DNA of 64,000 bases from Linepithema humile. Taxonomy: Eukaryota; Arthropoda; Insecta; Hymenoptera; Formicidae. Each line of letters opens with the position of its first letter. Position 1 is the first letter of the stretch. Positions 1 through 11,231 of the stretch are shown one piece after another. The position numbers were made by a program, and so were the translations under genes. The stretch is from positions 8,928,001 to 8,992,000 of the forward strand of contig NC_090128.1 in NCBI RefSeq assembly GCF_040581485.1, in the 5' to 3' direction. The notes under the pieces are model-generated. The model made no database searches. It was not told the DNA's origin and saw nothing but the letters and a program-made list of their open reading frames with translations.

Positions 1-1
1 A

Positions 2-340
2 AGGAAAATTTTCAAAGAAAATAACTATGATTTTGTCATTGTAATAAAATCATTAAATGTTAGTTTCACTTACCTAAAGTTTCAGTTACCTAAATTTCAG
101 TTACATTATTTTGCTTCAGCGATATGTCCGTTACAAATACCGAGCTATAGATGTAATGTCCAATTTGGAATAGTTTCCTTTCGGGGAATTAAAGGGTTAC
201 GTGAAGTTTTATGTATGAAGCTTGACAACGTACTTAGTCGAGCGATTATGCGTTTTTACGGAGGGTCGCTGAACAAAATTCTTCAAGATTTAACTCGCGT
301 GTCGAAAAAGCTACTAACTCGATACAAAAGGACCGGCTAA
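2..340 (+). CDS. Unrecognised reading frame open at the left window edge (partial, doubtful)
   Basis: This frame is open for 112 codons from the first bases of the window to a TAA at 338-340, in a stretch that is roughly two-thirds A+T, where stops should be frequent. The only useful ATG is at 217-219 and leaves about 40 codons, starting MKLDNVLSRAIMRFYGG and ending KLLTRYKRTG. If real it could be the 3' part of an exon that begins outside the window, or a decayed mobile-element frame. The part at 63-105 is a 16-bp tandem repeat, which gives the repeated residues KFQLPKFQL and argues against an ordinary protein. No domain, signal peptide or membrane segment is recognised. A chance open frame remains the simplest explanation. 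Confidence 0.15.
   Translation, partial: RKIFKENNYDFVIVIKSLNVSFTYLKFQLPKFQLHYFASAICPLQIPSYRCNVQFGIVSFRGIKGLREVLCMKLDNVLSRAIMRFYGGSLNKILQDLTRVSKKLLTRYKRTG
63..105. repeat. 16-bp tandem repeat, about 2.7 copies
   Basis: The units GTTTCACTTACCTAAA (63-78) and GTTTCAGTTACCTAAA (79-94) differ at one position, and a partial third copy TTTCAGTTACA follows. On the minus strand each unit contains GGTAA(G/C)TGAAAC, so the repeat also multiplies a splice-donor-like string. No function is inferred. Confidence 0.85.
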
Positions 341-2000
341 AAGGGTAAGAGAATACAGTTATCCAGAAAGGATGAAGCCGGGATGCGGGATTTTACGTCA
401 TTTTGCGGAATTAAAAACCGAACGCTATAAAAGTGGCTGCACTTTACTGTCTCTTTCTTTTTGCTTTATCTCTTGATTTTTGTAACTCGCTTTTGACCAA
501 CGAAAACGTATGTGATAAACGTATAAGCTAAATAAGCTTTTTAAAAATTTCACTAACTTTCGCGCTTTTAAATTTGAAATAAACAACTTCGCTCTTGCAA
601 ATATTAGAACACACGTGCATGACCCATTTTCTTTGTTTAAGCTTTTGATTCTGAAAAGAATCTTGTATTTATGATTGAAAGGACATGTTGCATAATAGTA
701 ATGAAAGCATCAAATTACTTGAAAGGTCAAGATAGTCTTTCTCATTGTTCTATTATTGTAACCGCGATACTACGAAGAATTCTGGATTCGCTTCTTTATT
801 TTTCGGGTCGGAGAATGCTTTATGATTGTACTACTTTCCGCGCGGCGACTTATGTCGTTGCTTGGTGCACTGAAATACAATTTTATCGCCTCCGGCGAAC
901 AGGTGACAGCGAGTATTTTAACGGGAATCGTTATATCGACACGTAGCAAGCAAGGTGAAAATATCGTGTTTCGTCCGCTCGGAAAACGTGCACGCGGATG
1001 CACCTTATAGCGGATAATCTGGCGGGTATATTTGTGTTTGCGCTTCTGTTGCGCAGACGCGCGCAAAAAAAAGAATGCGGACCCTCGCGGGGATAATCTT
1101 TCTCATAAAACAGGAGTTGGTATTAATACTCACAATCGATGAAATTACATTTCGGAAGAAGAATGCAACCCGCATAATACGATAATCCGATTAACGACCT
1201 GTTACACGAATACATTTGAGAAACATATCGTTTTTTGCGTGTACGAAGCTGCAATGTTTCCGAACATATCCCGTCATTTGCGAATAATTGTATGAATCAT
1301 TTTTATAATCTGTTCAAAATCATGCAATTTTAATATTGACAATGAGTCCAATCCGATTCGTCAATTGAAAAAAATTATTTTAAAAAAGTATATCACACAT
1401 AATTTTATGTTATATTTAATATTTGACTTAAATAGTTATTTTAGATTAAATAATTCTTTATATTTCATATAAAAAACTAATCTTTTTTAAAATTTTTATT
1501 TGTTTATATTGTGCATTGTACAAATTACTGATTTGTAATGATGCTGAAAGTTATATGATAGAAAGTTAATTATTTTCTTTGATACATCAATAATTTCTAA
1601 TAATCATTGGAAAATAATTAAACAAACGAAAATTAATTTTATTTTGTATTTATATATTTTCAATACATAATTACGTAGGCGTATATCTATTTAAATGACG
1701 AGAGGATTAAGGAAACTGTATGATCGATATGCTAAATGGATGGGAAAATATATTTGAGACTTATTTACATTCTGAATGAGACAGACGCACTAGTCTGCTT
1801 CGCATCGTATCTCGCATACATGCGTTTTGATTGTATCTTAGGAGTCTCCCTGGCACATCGCGTCTCATCAGCATTGTCTCGAGGCACAGAAGCCATATCT
1901 CTTCTCGATATCAGCGAAACCACACCCAATAACGAAGTAACCGGCGCGAAATAAAGTTCCGGCTAATTGACGAAATTACATTTCCCTCGGAAAGCTAGAA
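341..2000. other. Gene-free stretch
   Basis: No convincing gene is seen. Frames on both strands around 671-1066 overlap each other and lack coding character. Bases about 1300-1730 form an AT-rich block that contains the inverted repeat TTTTAAAAAAG (1378-1388) and CTTTTTTAAAA (1482-1492). Being pure A/T apart from one base, this may be chance. Confidence 0.6.
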
Positions 2001-2837
2001 AAAGCTTACATCGTCAGGGGTAGTCGGATAATCCGATTACCCGGCAGCCACCGGCGAATATACTTGAGACTGAATTCTCGTCTCCAGACCGGGGGACGAC
2101 GCCCGCGCGTCCGTCCACCACCTCGAATGTGCACCCGACACCCGTCGCCCGCGTATCCACGAGCCAGAGGGGTGTGAGGGCGCAGAGGGGACAAGAGCCG
2201 CGACGGTGCGTGTATGCGTGGAGAGATGAGTTTTCCCGCGCGCGGCAACCTACGTCTCGTCGCCATTGGCGGATCGAAGTTAGCGCGGGAGGCCGTCGGT
2301 ACTCGTGGCTGCGCCGACGAAGAAGGTCGGCAGATGGATAGAGAGAGAAGGAGCGAACGAAGTTGCGCGGTACAGCGCGAGGACGCGAGAGGGGAAAGTG
2401 CGCAGTCGGCGAGCGGCGGACGAGTGAGGGGTAGAGGGACGGGTAGGGTGGGTCAGGGGTACGCGGAGGACTGGACGGCCGCCCGGTGTAATAGCGGCGG
2501 GCGTAGTACGTAGCGGCTGGCATAGTATTACTACGCAGTGGCGGGCTTACTACGTAGTATCCGAGAGAGTGTAGTGCCCCGCGGGGTTGCGTCCATTGAT
2601 CCCCAGGACTTCTCCTCTCCTCCTCGCCGTGCCCGTCGCGGGGCTCGCTGCCGACCCCACCATCGACCGTCGCGTTCTTCCCCACCGAACCTTCCCCGTT
2701 CCCCCTTCTGTACCATGCCCCGTGCACCCCTCTGGCGCCCTGTCCATCCTTCCTGGTTTACTTCCCTCTTTTTACCGTCTCGCTCGCACTCTCCCGCGTC
2801 TCTCGCGCCGGCTCCCACACCGCCGCCTCCGCCGCCT

Positions 2838-2874
<37 letters not shown>

Positions 2875-3200
2875 CGCCGCCGACTTCTCTCTTCCGGCAA
2901 TGCGAGACCCCACCATCAACGCCGCCACCATCCCGACGGCGGTGCGGCGTTACTTCGTCGTTCGATAGAGGCCGATGCCTTGAGCTCGAATCACGCCGAA
3001 TCAGACGGATCCGACGAACTTTTGCGGATCCGGGGCTGAATCCCTCGGCAACCCTTCGAATGGAGATCAAAGCCCGGCCGCTGGAAGGGAGAAACGGCGG
3101 GCATGGACGGGACTTGGGCTTCTTCCCAGAAGACGGCCGCGTTAAATTTTTGCGGCGGTCCGATTTTAATCTCGTTCATTCAAATTCAAATATATTGCGG
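2001..3200. other. CpG-dense, GC-rich block without a recognisable gene
   Basis: This is one of the most CpG-rich parts of the window. Frames are long on both strands at once (to 237 codons minus, 225 codons plus), as GC-rich sequence produces by chance. The plus frame begins at GTG and its core is a proline run coded by the CCG repeat, and the minus frames give a glycine run there. A 12-bp palindrome TACTACGTAGTA lies near 2550. A promoter-associated CpG block of a neighbouring gene is possible, but no TATA box, initiator pair or first exon can be shown. Confidence 0.5.
2820..2882. repeat. (CCG)n microsatellite
   Basis: Nearly uninterrupted CCG/CGC triplets over about 60 bases, with CTC and GTC variants near the ends. 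It produces a proline run in one plus frame and a glycine run on the minus strand, which explains the long frames here. Confidence 0.97.
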
Positions 3201-6200
3201 AATAGTAATTATTAAAAATATTTTTCAATTTTTCCTTGCATTACCGAAAATAAAAACGCTTACTTTTCTGTTACTGTCGTTTTTTTTTAATATCGTTAAT
3301 TATTGTTATATGAGTGCCATTACTGAAATTTTGATTATCTTTTATTTGAATTTGTGTATCAAATCTAGTATATAACGATTTTTAATATCTTTTCAAAAGT
3401 CCTTATATTTTCCATAAATTTAATAAATATCTAATGGATATACCGACTGTCTCTGTTTTAGAAAAATTAAAGATGTCACAGAACATTATTTATTTTTAAC
3501 GCGAGCGCCGATGATATTCTTGCAAGAGTTCAAACAATTGGCGGAATAGAACGTATCGATGCTCGCGGTTGCAGCGAGACGAGATCTGTCCGGTGGCAAT
3601 AATCGATCGTTCTTGTGTTAGGCTGAGTTTTTCTGTCGATAGCGTTACCGCGGATGTTGTGGAATCGATTGTCGGCGAATGATAACTTTCGTATGACATA
3701 GCGTCGATGACGAAACCTTTCGTTTTTACGCGGTTCAAGGCGCTGTGCCACGCGCTCGTCATAAAGTTCAAGGCGAGTTCAGGGATTAAGGTGTACACAT
3801 GCATGAAGATCAAGCTTAATGCAAAAGTTAGCGTATGTACAAAGGCCTTGTGTGAAAACTTAGGTCAATATTTCAACGCGTCAATGCTTGCGTAAGCGGA
3901 TACGTAACCGCACCGCTTTAATCGGCTCGTTTATGCGTTTAGACGCACGTGTATATTTGACCTATCGGATAATTACGTCAATCGATTGCATTGGCGTTTT
4001 TACGATGCATTATGTAATTATTACATTAAACGAAAATTACAATTATTATCTATTATTGTTACAATACTCGAAATATTCTAAATACAGGGATAAAAAAGAA
4101 GAGAGAAAGGAAGAGAAAGGAACATAATGTACACCGTAGATCCTTGAATGGTGCTTAGTACGAGGGTTTTAATAACTGATATTGAAATATAATCTCACCA
4201 TGATATATTTTATTATCGCGTAGAAGAGGGCCGTCGTAATTGCGCAATTACGCCGTAATGGGCCAGCATTTAAGTTTGCATAATACAGTCGAAATCTTGA
4301 TACATTAGCGACACTTCGGAGAGAGAAATGGACAAAAGATACCAAGTTTTTGTCTTAAATTGCGATGACTTGTCGCCGTTAAGCGTAGTATAAATTACAG
4401 GATTCTCAGGCGTCTCTCGGCAAGTCGTCGTCGCCAGGTCGTCGTTATCGAGGTTACCTCGACAATCGGCGTAAGCAACCGTCCAAATTAGCGAAACTTT
4501 TTAATTGCTGTTTTTGCCTGTAAGCAGATGCATAGCTATTCAAATTGCAACGAAAAATGCATAAAGTTGAATGTGGAATCATTGCAATTGAATGTCGTAT
4601 AAATTATCGTATAAATGTTGTATAAAAATGTTTGATTTTGCACTTAAAAATCGATACTGCAAATTTCGTCCGGCACAAACGACGGCCCTTTTCTGTCTGT
4701 GGCCCGACACGTATTGCACACGTGCGCGCGTCATATTGAAGTCATATGCGCCCTGGACGCGGGCGGCCATCGCCGCGCTGAAATGGAGCTGCATTCGAAA
4801 GTAGCACGGCTGTGTTTACAAACAGCAAAGAGGCCGGACGAGGGCGAAAGGGTGAGGGAGGGATGAAACAGGGCGCAAAAGCCCCGCCAGGTCTATGGCC
4901 TACGCACAGTCGTTTATTGTCCCTTCCTTTAGTGAAACGTTACACCGTGGCGCAAGAGAGGCCTCTTCCTACCTATTACGTTTCGCCATAGTGGTTATTT
5001 GAGGCCACTTGAAATTTTTTAAAACAATGCATTTTGCCATAATAAAGTTAATCGAGCGATATTTAATAGCATTTTCCGAAGAACCGAAAAACATAGATTA
5101 CAAAACTTTGTAACATATTGCAGATTCAATTTTACAAGTTTTTTTTTTGAAACTTCGAAGAAATTTATAACAAATTAAAATGATTAAATTTTATAAAAAA
5201 ACTCGAAGATTTGAGAGAAAGAGAGATATTTTTAATTAAAATTGAAATTAATATTTTATTTTATGTTACTTAGCTGTATTAATTATTTTATTTTCTCAAA
5301 TTTAATTACGATGAGAATTATGTTTTAAGCGGACCATTATATGCATTAATATGACGATTTTTAATTTCCATTACGCTAAAGTGCAACATAACCGATAGCG
5401 TATATAATTTCAAAACTTTTCTTCCGCACATTTTTGAGTAATCTATGTTTTAGAGTGTTAATAAATTGTTAACTCTCTTTTTCTCTCATCTTCTTTTTCC
5501 TCTCTTGTTGCCCGCTTTAAAAGTTTTATATGGCAATTAGTACGCATTACGATTCTTATAGTTAATTTGTAAAGATTATAAATTGTCTACGTGTAGAATT
5601 TTTCATTATGATTACGCGTAAACGCGAGGCTCCAGACGCATAATCGTCTGCCGAACGGTGCATTTAAAATATTAAATGGACTTATGACCTTGCTTCGACT
5701 TTGGATTAGATGTACATAGAAAACCAGTTTGCTGGCTGGCGAGTTAATCGCGCAATTTATGACCGGCATTTGCGATGCACCTGTGCTTACCTATCACTGG
5801 CATAAGGATAGAATCGCGACAGAATGGAAGACAAAGCGATCTCTTACGCGTGTATTTTGCAGCGGACAGTTGCATTTAAACGGGACAAACGTTCGCGGAA
5901 TTTGAATATAGCGTTTCTCGTCAGCGTAATCTCACGGCGGTTTATTCTATAAGCAAAAGTTTGAAAGAATTTCAATCGAATTGTGCTGCAATGCATACGT
6001 CTGCATACGAATTTTTGGAATACGCGTCTACGCAATGGCGCGTGTGACTCGTAATTCGATTTGAATATCTTTCGCGTTCGAAAGGTTTAATATCGACATT
6101 CACGGCCGTGTAGAACACTGTTGCGCGAAAGTTGAAAACTTTCCACTCTATACATGTACGCATTGGGAGCTAATAGGAAGGTTTATACCGCGTACGTACA

Positions 6201-7800
6201 CGCGTGCGTATATATAGCACCGACTCGGTTTTCAACTCGCGCACATTGTCGCAAGGGGTGATTGTCCTCGGACCCTTCCTCATCAACCCTCCTCGACCAC
6301 CGATCTGTCTCGCTCCCTGCCCATGTTCTATATTGCATCCCCAGTTTGCTCAATTTCTGACCTTTTGCAACCCAACAGCGGTACTCCACTTCGTTATCAT
6401 AACATTCGCGTTTGGGAAAATGACTGTGTTCGTTCCACTCGCGAGGCAGCTTGCGTGACGATAACTCTTGAAGCCGAATAAATCTACGCGTCTCGTATAG
6501 TTTACTTTTTCGATTCTGCGTAATTAAACTGCAGTAGATAACGATTAAAGAAAAGTGCGCGAGTGCACGCGTAGATGTAGGCGACACAGAAAACGGCCGG
6601 TCATAAATTGATGTTCTTCGCGTGGGCCCCGTTGAAATTCCGCGATATTTATGACGGTTATTCGTTTGGCTTATGCTAGCGAAACTTGCCGGGGAACCTT
6701 ACACGCGTGGAATCGCGTTATTTTGCATTCGCGTTTACGTTATTAGGACCGCTTATAAATCGTTTTTTTTTTGCGGAAAAACTTTGCTCCTCAAACGCTT
6801 ACACTCGGTATATCATAGTCTGGATTTCGCTATACCTGCCGTTAATTAGCCACTTTCTCGGTCGAACTTTCAAATTCTTGAATCACAATTGGTATCTAGC
6901 TTTCAAGAAAGACGAAAGATTCATTTTGAAATTCGTTCTTTTTAGCACTTGTTTTCTTTCTACTACACATATAACATTTTCTAAAACGAGATTATATAGT
7001 CTTTATTTTAATGACAAGAAGTGTGTAAGGCAGCGTGTGCAGCGCACAGGAGCAGATTTAATTTCTAAAAAATATCATCTCTAAAGTTTATCAAATTTTT
7101 AATCTGTGCTTTATTTACCAAAATTTTTATAGTTTAAAACATTTTATTGAAGACATTAAAGGCACTTGAATATTGAACAATTATAAACATTGATTAAATA
7201 TTGATTTTGTCAGTTGAAGAATTGAGTTTACAGATGATGAAAATCTTTTTTTTTGTATATTTCTATTGCCGGTTTTCTGATACATCCGTATATATGTTTC
7301 GAGCAAGGCTCACGCCGGGAAAAATCGTTTCGACTTTTCGCGTCCCGCGATCCCGCTTATGGAAAAATTTACCGACGGCGCTATCGATGAGTACACAATC
7401 GATAGTCGTGAGGAAACGTGTCGGCCACGCGCGAATAAATCTAAACATATTGCGGGAGAGAAAGAAGAGTGGCGGCGAAACGGGAGAAGCCGGTTGGGCG
7501 CGCTCTAAGCCACATCGCAGACGTGCCTGTGGGAATAGAAAATCCTCGGTGGAACAGGCCTACACCCCTCGACCCGTCGCCGTCCCCTTCCTGTCGTTTC
7601 ATTTATGTCCAGGAGTGTAGACACCTTGCGGAGTCTGTCGGAGCTCCGGAGGAGAGAGAGACGAACAGACGAGAGGGATAGATCGGCGGCGGAAAGAGAG
7701 AGAGAGAGTGATAGGGGGAGAGAGACGGCACCGAGGTGCCTTGACGGGAACGAGACGAAAAATCGTCTGTGCGCAGGGGTTTCAGGGCGTTCACCCTAGG
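3201..7800. other. Gene-free stretch with several AT-rich blocks
   Basis: AT-rich parts are roughly 3180-3480, 5030-5570 and 6900-7270, separated by CpG-rich DNA. The only structured object is the inverted-repeat pair at 5088-5451, listed separately. The minus frame at 6183-6587 (134 codons) has a mixed, protein-like composition with residues such as ECYDNEVEYRCW, but it begins at GTG. Its first in-frame ATG leaves about 50 codons, and a plus frame overlaps it. I do not call it a gene. GA-rich tracts occur near 7650-7730. Confidence 0.55.
5088..5451. mobile_element. Possible short inverted-repeat element (MITE remnant)
   Basis: AAAACATAGATTAC (5088-5101) and its exact reverse complement GTAATCTATGTTTT (5438-5451) bracket an AT-rich interior of about 335 bases. 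Similarity continues only weakly inwards, and no target-site duplication is evident. The arrangement fits a decayed non-autonomous DNA transposon, but one 14-bp arm pair in AT-rich DNA is thin evidence. Confidence 0.35.
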
Positions 7801-7802
7801 GT

Positions 7803-7974
7803 GGGTCCAGCGCCAGACACAACACTCACACCCCCATTTTATGGGGTGGTAAAGTACCTATCTTTCTCTCTCTCTTACCATGTTTCTCTTGCTCTTCCTC
7901 CTGCTTCTCTTTCTCTTCCTCCTGCTTCTCTTTCTCTCTCTTCTTCCTCCCTTCTCTCCCTCCCCTCCCTCCCT

Positions 7975-8014
<40 letters not shown>
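7803..8014. repeat. Pyrimidine-rich tract ending in (CT)n, with a 21-bp tandem duplication
   Basis: From about 7858 the plus strand is almost entirely C and T for over 150 bases. A 21-base unit beginning CTCTTCCTCCTGC occurs twice in perfect tandem at 7892-7912 and 7913-7933. A (CT)n run fills about 7978-8014. The CT tract yields leucine/serine runs on one strand and Glu/Arg runs on the other, so the frames here are artefacts. Just upstream, near 7793-7804, is the palindrome CACCCTAGGGTG. Confidence 0.95.
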
Positions 8015-8017
<3 letters not shown>

Positions 8018-9255
8018 CCGTACTCTCCCCTCGCTGACTGTGTCCCTTCTTCTGCCTCTGCTCTCCGCTCACTCCTCTCACCTCCTCGCCCACTTCCTTC
8101 ATCCCTTCCAGAAGGGTGGAGTACTCGCGTTTACGTTGCGCCATGCGTTATTGCGTTTCGGTGCGTGGCACAAGCGCAAAAAGCGTGTCGTGCTCCACCC
8201 TTTTCGCCGCTTAGAAAATTCCTTGCAGCTAACGGTCGTTATTTTGCGCTGATTGTCCGCTATCTTCTAAAGACTATCATGAGAAATCTGGATCAGAATT
8301 CGAACAATTACATTCTACATTTTTGTCATTCGCTTCCTTTCACTATTTCGCATCACAATTTTGTGACGCTTCGAGGTTTATTTTTTGTAAGAATCATCGC
8401 TCGCTCATGTAGATACGAGTTGAGAACCGTTATAATTAAACACCGGCAAATCCAAAGCGGCGGCCCATTAAAACATCCCCTAACGAATGCGGGGACCGGT
8501 TCGTAGCCGCCCTGTCTGGCGCAACAATGACTCACGTGCACCCCCGTGACTTTAACCCGGCGCCGATCATTGACCGTCGGCTAGGTACAGCAAATATATT
8601 TGCATAGTTTTCTAAGACAGATGTAAGTACGATTGAACATTATTCGTACGGATTGTGTTTTATCGATTTGCAATTTTTTTAATTTTATTTTTTGCTTACG
8701 TCAGCAAACGAGTGTTCGCATGTCACGTTTTTGATGGCACCGATAAGGAACGAGATAAAAGTCTCGTGAAATAATAACACGGTTTATCGGAATCATGCTT
8801 TCATTGCTTACGACGTGCGTGCGAACGTTAAATAGAGCGTGTATGCGTATCTCACGCGTATGTTTACACACTCCGCACGAACAGCGAAAAATTACTCGCG
8901 TCACCAGGAGTATTATTTACCCCCGCAAGACATCGGTTATATTTATATACCCTGACCACACGGCAACCGCACACGTTCTCGGAACGGCTTGCAATCACCT
9001 AGGTAGATACCGATATACCAGCCGTAGTCCTTCCTTGTGGCAAAACGCACGATGGCGAGGAGCTAGTTCGAATCCATACTCGTACGATATAAATAAAGTA
9101 AGGAAAAGTTCGCGGTGAACATAACCGTCGGGGTGCCCAGAGCGATTCTTCGAATTTATTCGCGCTGTAATCAGGCACGGATGGTAACTCTTGCGGAAAT
9201 GGCGGGAGAGAGAATTGGCGAAAATTAGGTGTTAATCGCGCCGGTCGCTGATTTC

Positions 9256-9577
9256 CGCTACATTTTCCCTAAAAAAAATAATTTTCTCCTTACATATATT
9301 TGTTTTTACATATATTTACACTGACAACGATTCAAAAGTGCTTCCAAAATTTCCCGAAATCTAAATTTACTAGAGTTTGCATTTAATTAATTATAAAACG
9401 TTATTTATTTATTGCGTTATTATTAATTTTTACGTAGAAATTCTTGCATAAATCTCTGAAACTTAAACTAAAAAATTATTTAATAAAATTATTTTATAAA
9501 ATAAATACATGAATAAGTAGTTTTTGTTCATGTTTTGTTATTGCATCATTATTTTAAAAATTGTGGAAAATGTAGCG
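9256..9577. mobile_element. Possible short inverted-repeat element (MITE remnant)
   Basis: CGCTACATTTTCC (9256-9268) and GGAAAATGTAGCG (9565-9577) are exact reverse complements. The similarity continues inwards with A-rich sequence ending in AAAATAAT on both arms, and outwards with CTGA(T/G)-like bases. The interior is strongly AT-rich and carries no reading frame. Size (about 320 bp) and structure fit a non-autonomous DNA transposon. No clear target-site duplication is visible. Confidence 0.45.
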
Positions 9578-11175
9578 ATAAACCTCAGGAACTAACAGGT
9601 ATTTTTAATTAAGTACTTTTTGCATGTTTTGCTTTAAAGATTAAAAGAGTCACAGCAGTAATTTTCTGGCGTTTTGCGATTGCATAGGGCGAAAGGACTG
9701 CACGACGGAGAGGTTATCGCGGTATTTTTACGTTGTGTGCCCGTTATTCGCTCACTCGTCCGTCGGTTCGCGCCTTAACCCTGGCTTTTCCATCTCAACG
9801 CGACATCCCGTCCCTTTCCGTTCCCTTCGCCCCCTCTGGCGTATTTTTTGTCGTCCCGTGGCCCTCATGTGATTTATATCCCCCGTGAAAAAGGGTCCGT
9901 TTCCTAATTACGGGATGAGAAAGAATTACCGCGCTGCCGGTTGCGCCGCGGCTCTCCCTCGAGGAGCTCGGGTTGTCTGCGATGCGCGAAAATGTTACTG
10001 AAAAATAATGTATATTCATAACTCGGCATTTGCGGGAGCGTGTGTGATGCGCGCGCGGGTTAAACGCGGCGGAAATAAATATCCCGGTCCCTGCGGATGA
10101 ACACTACCGGGCGCTCTCGAGTGCGTGCATTAGGTTTTATAGAAAAATATTACCATACGCCTATATCTGTACACACTTTAACGCGAACCGCCGAGTCGGC
10201 GTCAACGTTGAACGAAGACGTTAATAATTTACAACGATCGATTTTTTTGACAAGACGAAGAAAAGCAAATCGATCTGTCGATTGAAAGTAGAGGAAATAG
10301 CGTCGATGTTATCGCATCGTTGGTATAAATGTTTTGTTTTTTTTTCTAACAAGCGGTTGCGTGCCGCGTATATACATTAATGTATTTTGGCGCCTTCCGC
10401 GTCTATGAACAAATGTGTCGTATACACGCGGCAATTTACCGGGGCGTGATAAGCCGTCTAATTAGGACAGCGACAGATGGCACTTAGGGTCTGAATTGGG
10501 AGAGAATTCAAAGGAAACTCGGAATTCGCTGTTACTCGAGTTTATTGTGGGGTTGCATGAGAATATAATTATATTATAATCACCCTAATGATGGATGACG
10601 ACAAGACCGATGATTAATTGTATCTTAATGCACAAAATATGAATGTAGCAAATTGTAGAAAAACCGTATTGCACGGCATAATGAAACGCAAATGTAACAA
10701 CGTGTAAAAATGCGAAGTGACGGACGCGAATTATTAAAAAGAATTGAAGGTTAAATAGATCCTTCACGATCCTCCAGCATTGATACAAGGAAACTTTTCG
10801 CGAACAAAGGGAGTTATTAGCTCTCCGGCTGGACGTTCCGTGTATAGAGATAAAATCCATACCGCGACGACGTTCCTTCCCTGGACGATCTGCATCGCCG
10901 TGCGTCCGCAGCTTCGTATGCAAGGCACGAAACTGCACGCTGGCAGCAATCCGTCTTGGATACTCCATACATCGAAATCGGCAACCGCGCCGCGCGCGTC
11001 CTCGACGCTTCCCGGAATCTCCGGGCCCGAGAAATGCGGCGGGGCGCGGTAATAATGTCGGTGTACAGTAATAAGCCGGGGCGGTCAGCCGAGGTCAGAC
11101 GGACATACGAACGGACGTGGTGTTTCCAAAGGGGTGGCCCCGATGGGATTCGAGACTTGGCCCCCTTCCTTCTCT

Positions 11176-11231
11176 CGCCGCCGTTGCCGCCGCCGCCGCC
11201 GTCGTTGCCGCCGCCGTCGTTGCCGCCCCCG
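11176..11231. repeat. (CCG)n/(TCG)n imperfect microsatellite
   Basis: Triplets of CCG with interspersed GTCGTTGCCG variants over about 55 bases. It accounts for the alanine/threonine-rich and proline-rich frames that overlap it. Confidence 0.93.

Noticed and set aside
2014..3215. Long overlapping frames on both strands, one with a proline run and one with a glycine run
   Set aside because: They start at GTG or TTG or depend on the (CCG)n tract. GC-rich DNA lacks stops on both strands, and no domain is present.
4159..4180. TACGAGGGTTTTAATAAC as a second mariner terminal repeat
   Set aside because: The first eight bases match the terminal repeat at 46422-46429, but there is no partner repeat or transposase sequence within several kilobases.
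6183..6587. 134-codon minus-strand frame with mixed, protein-like composition
   Set aside because: It starts at GTG, its first ATG leaves about 50 codons, an 84-codon plus frame overlaps it and I recognise no family.
7880..8506. 208-codon plus frame and minus Glu/Arg-rich frame
   Set aside because: Both are created by the CT/GA tract at 7858-8014.
9057..9080. TAGTTCGAATCC as a tRNA B-box
   Set aside because: No A-box at the required distance, no acceptor-stem pairing and no T run after it.
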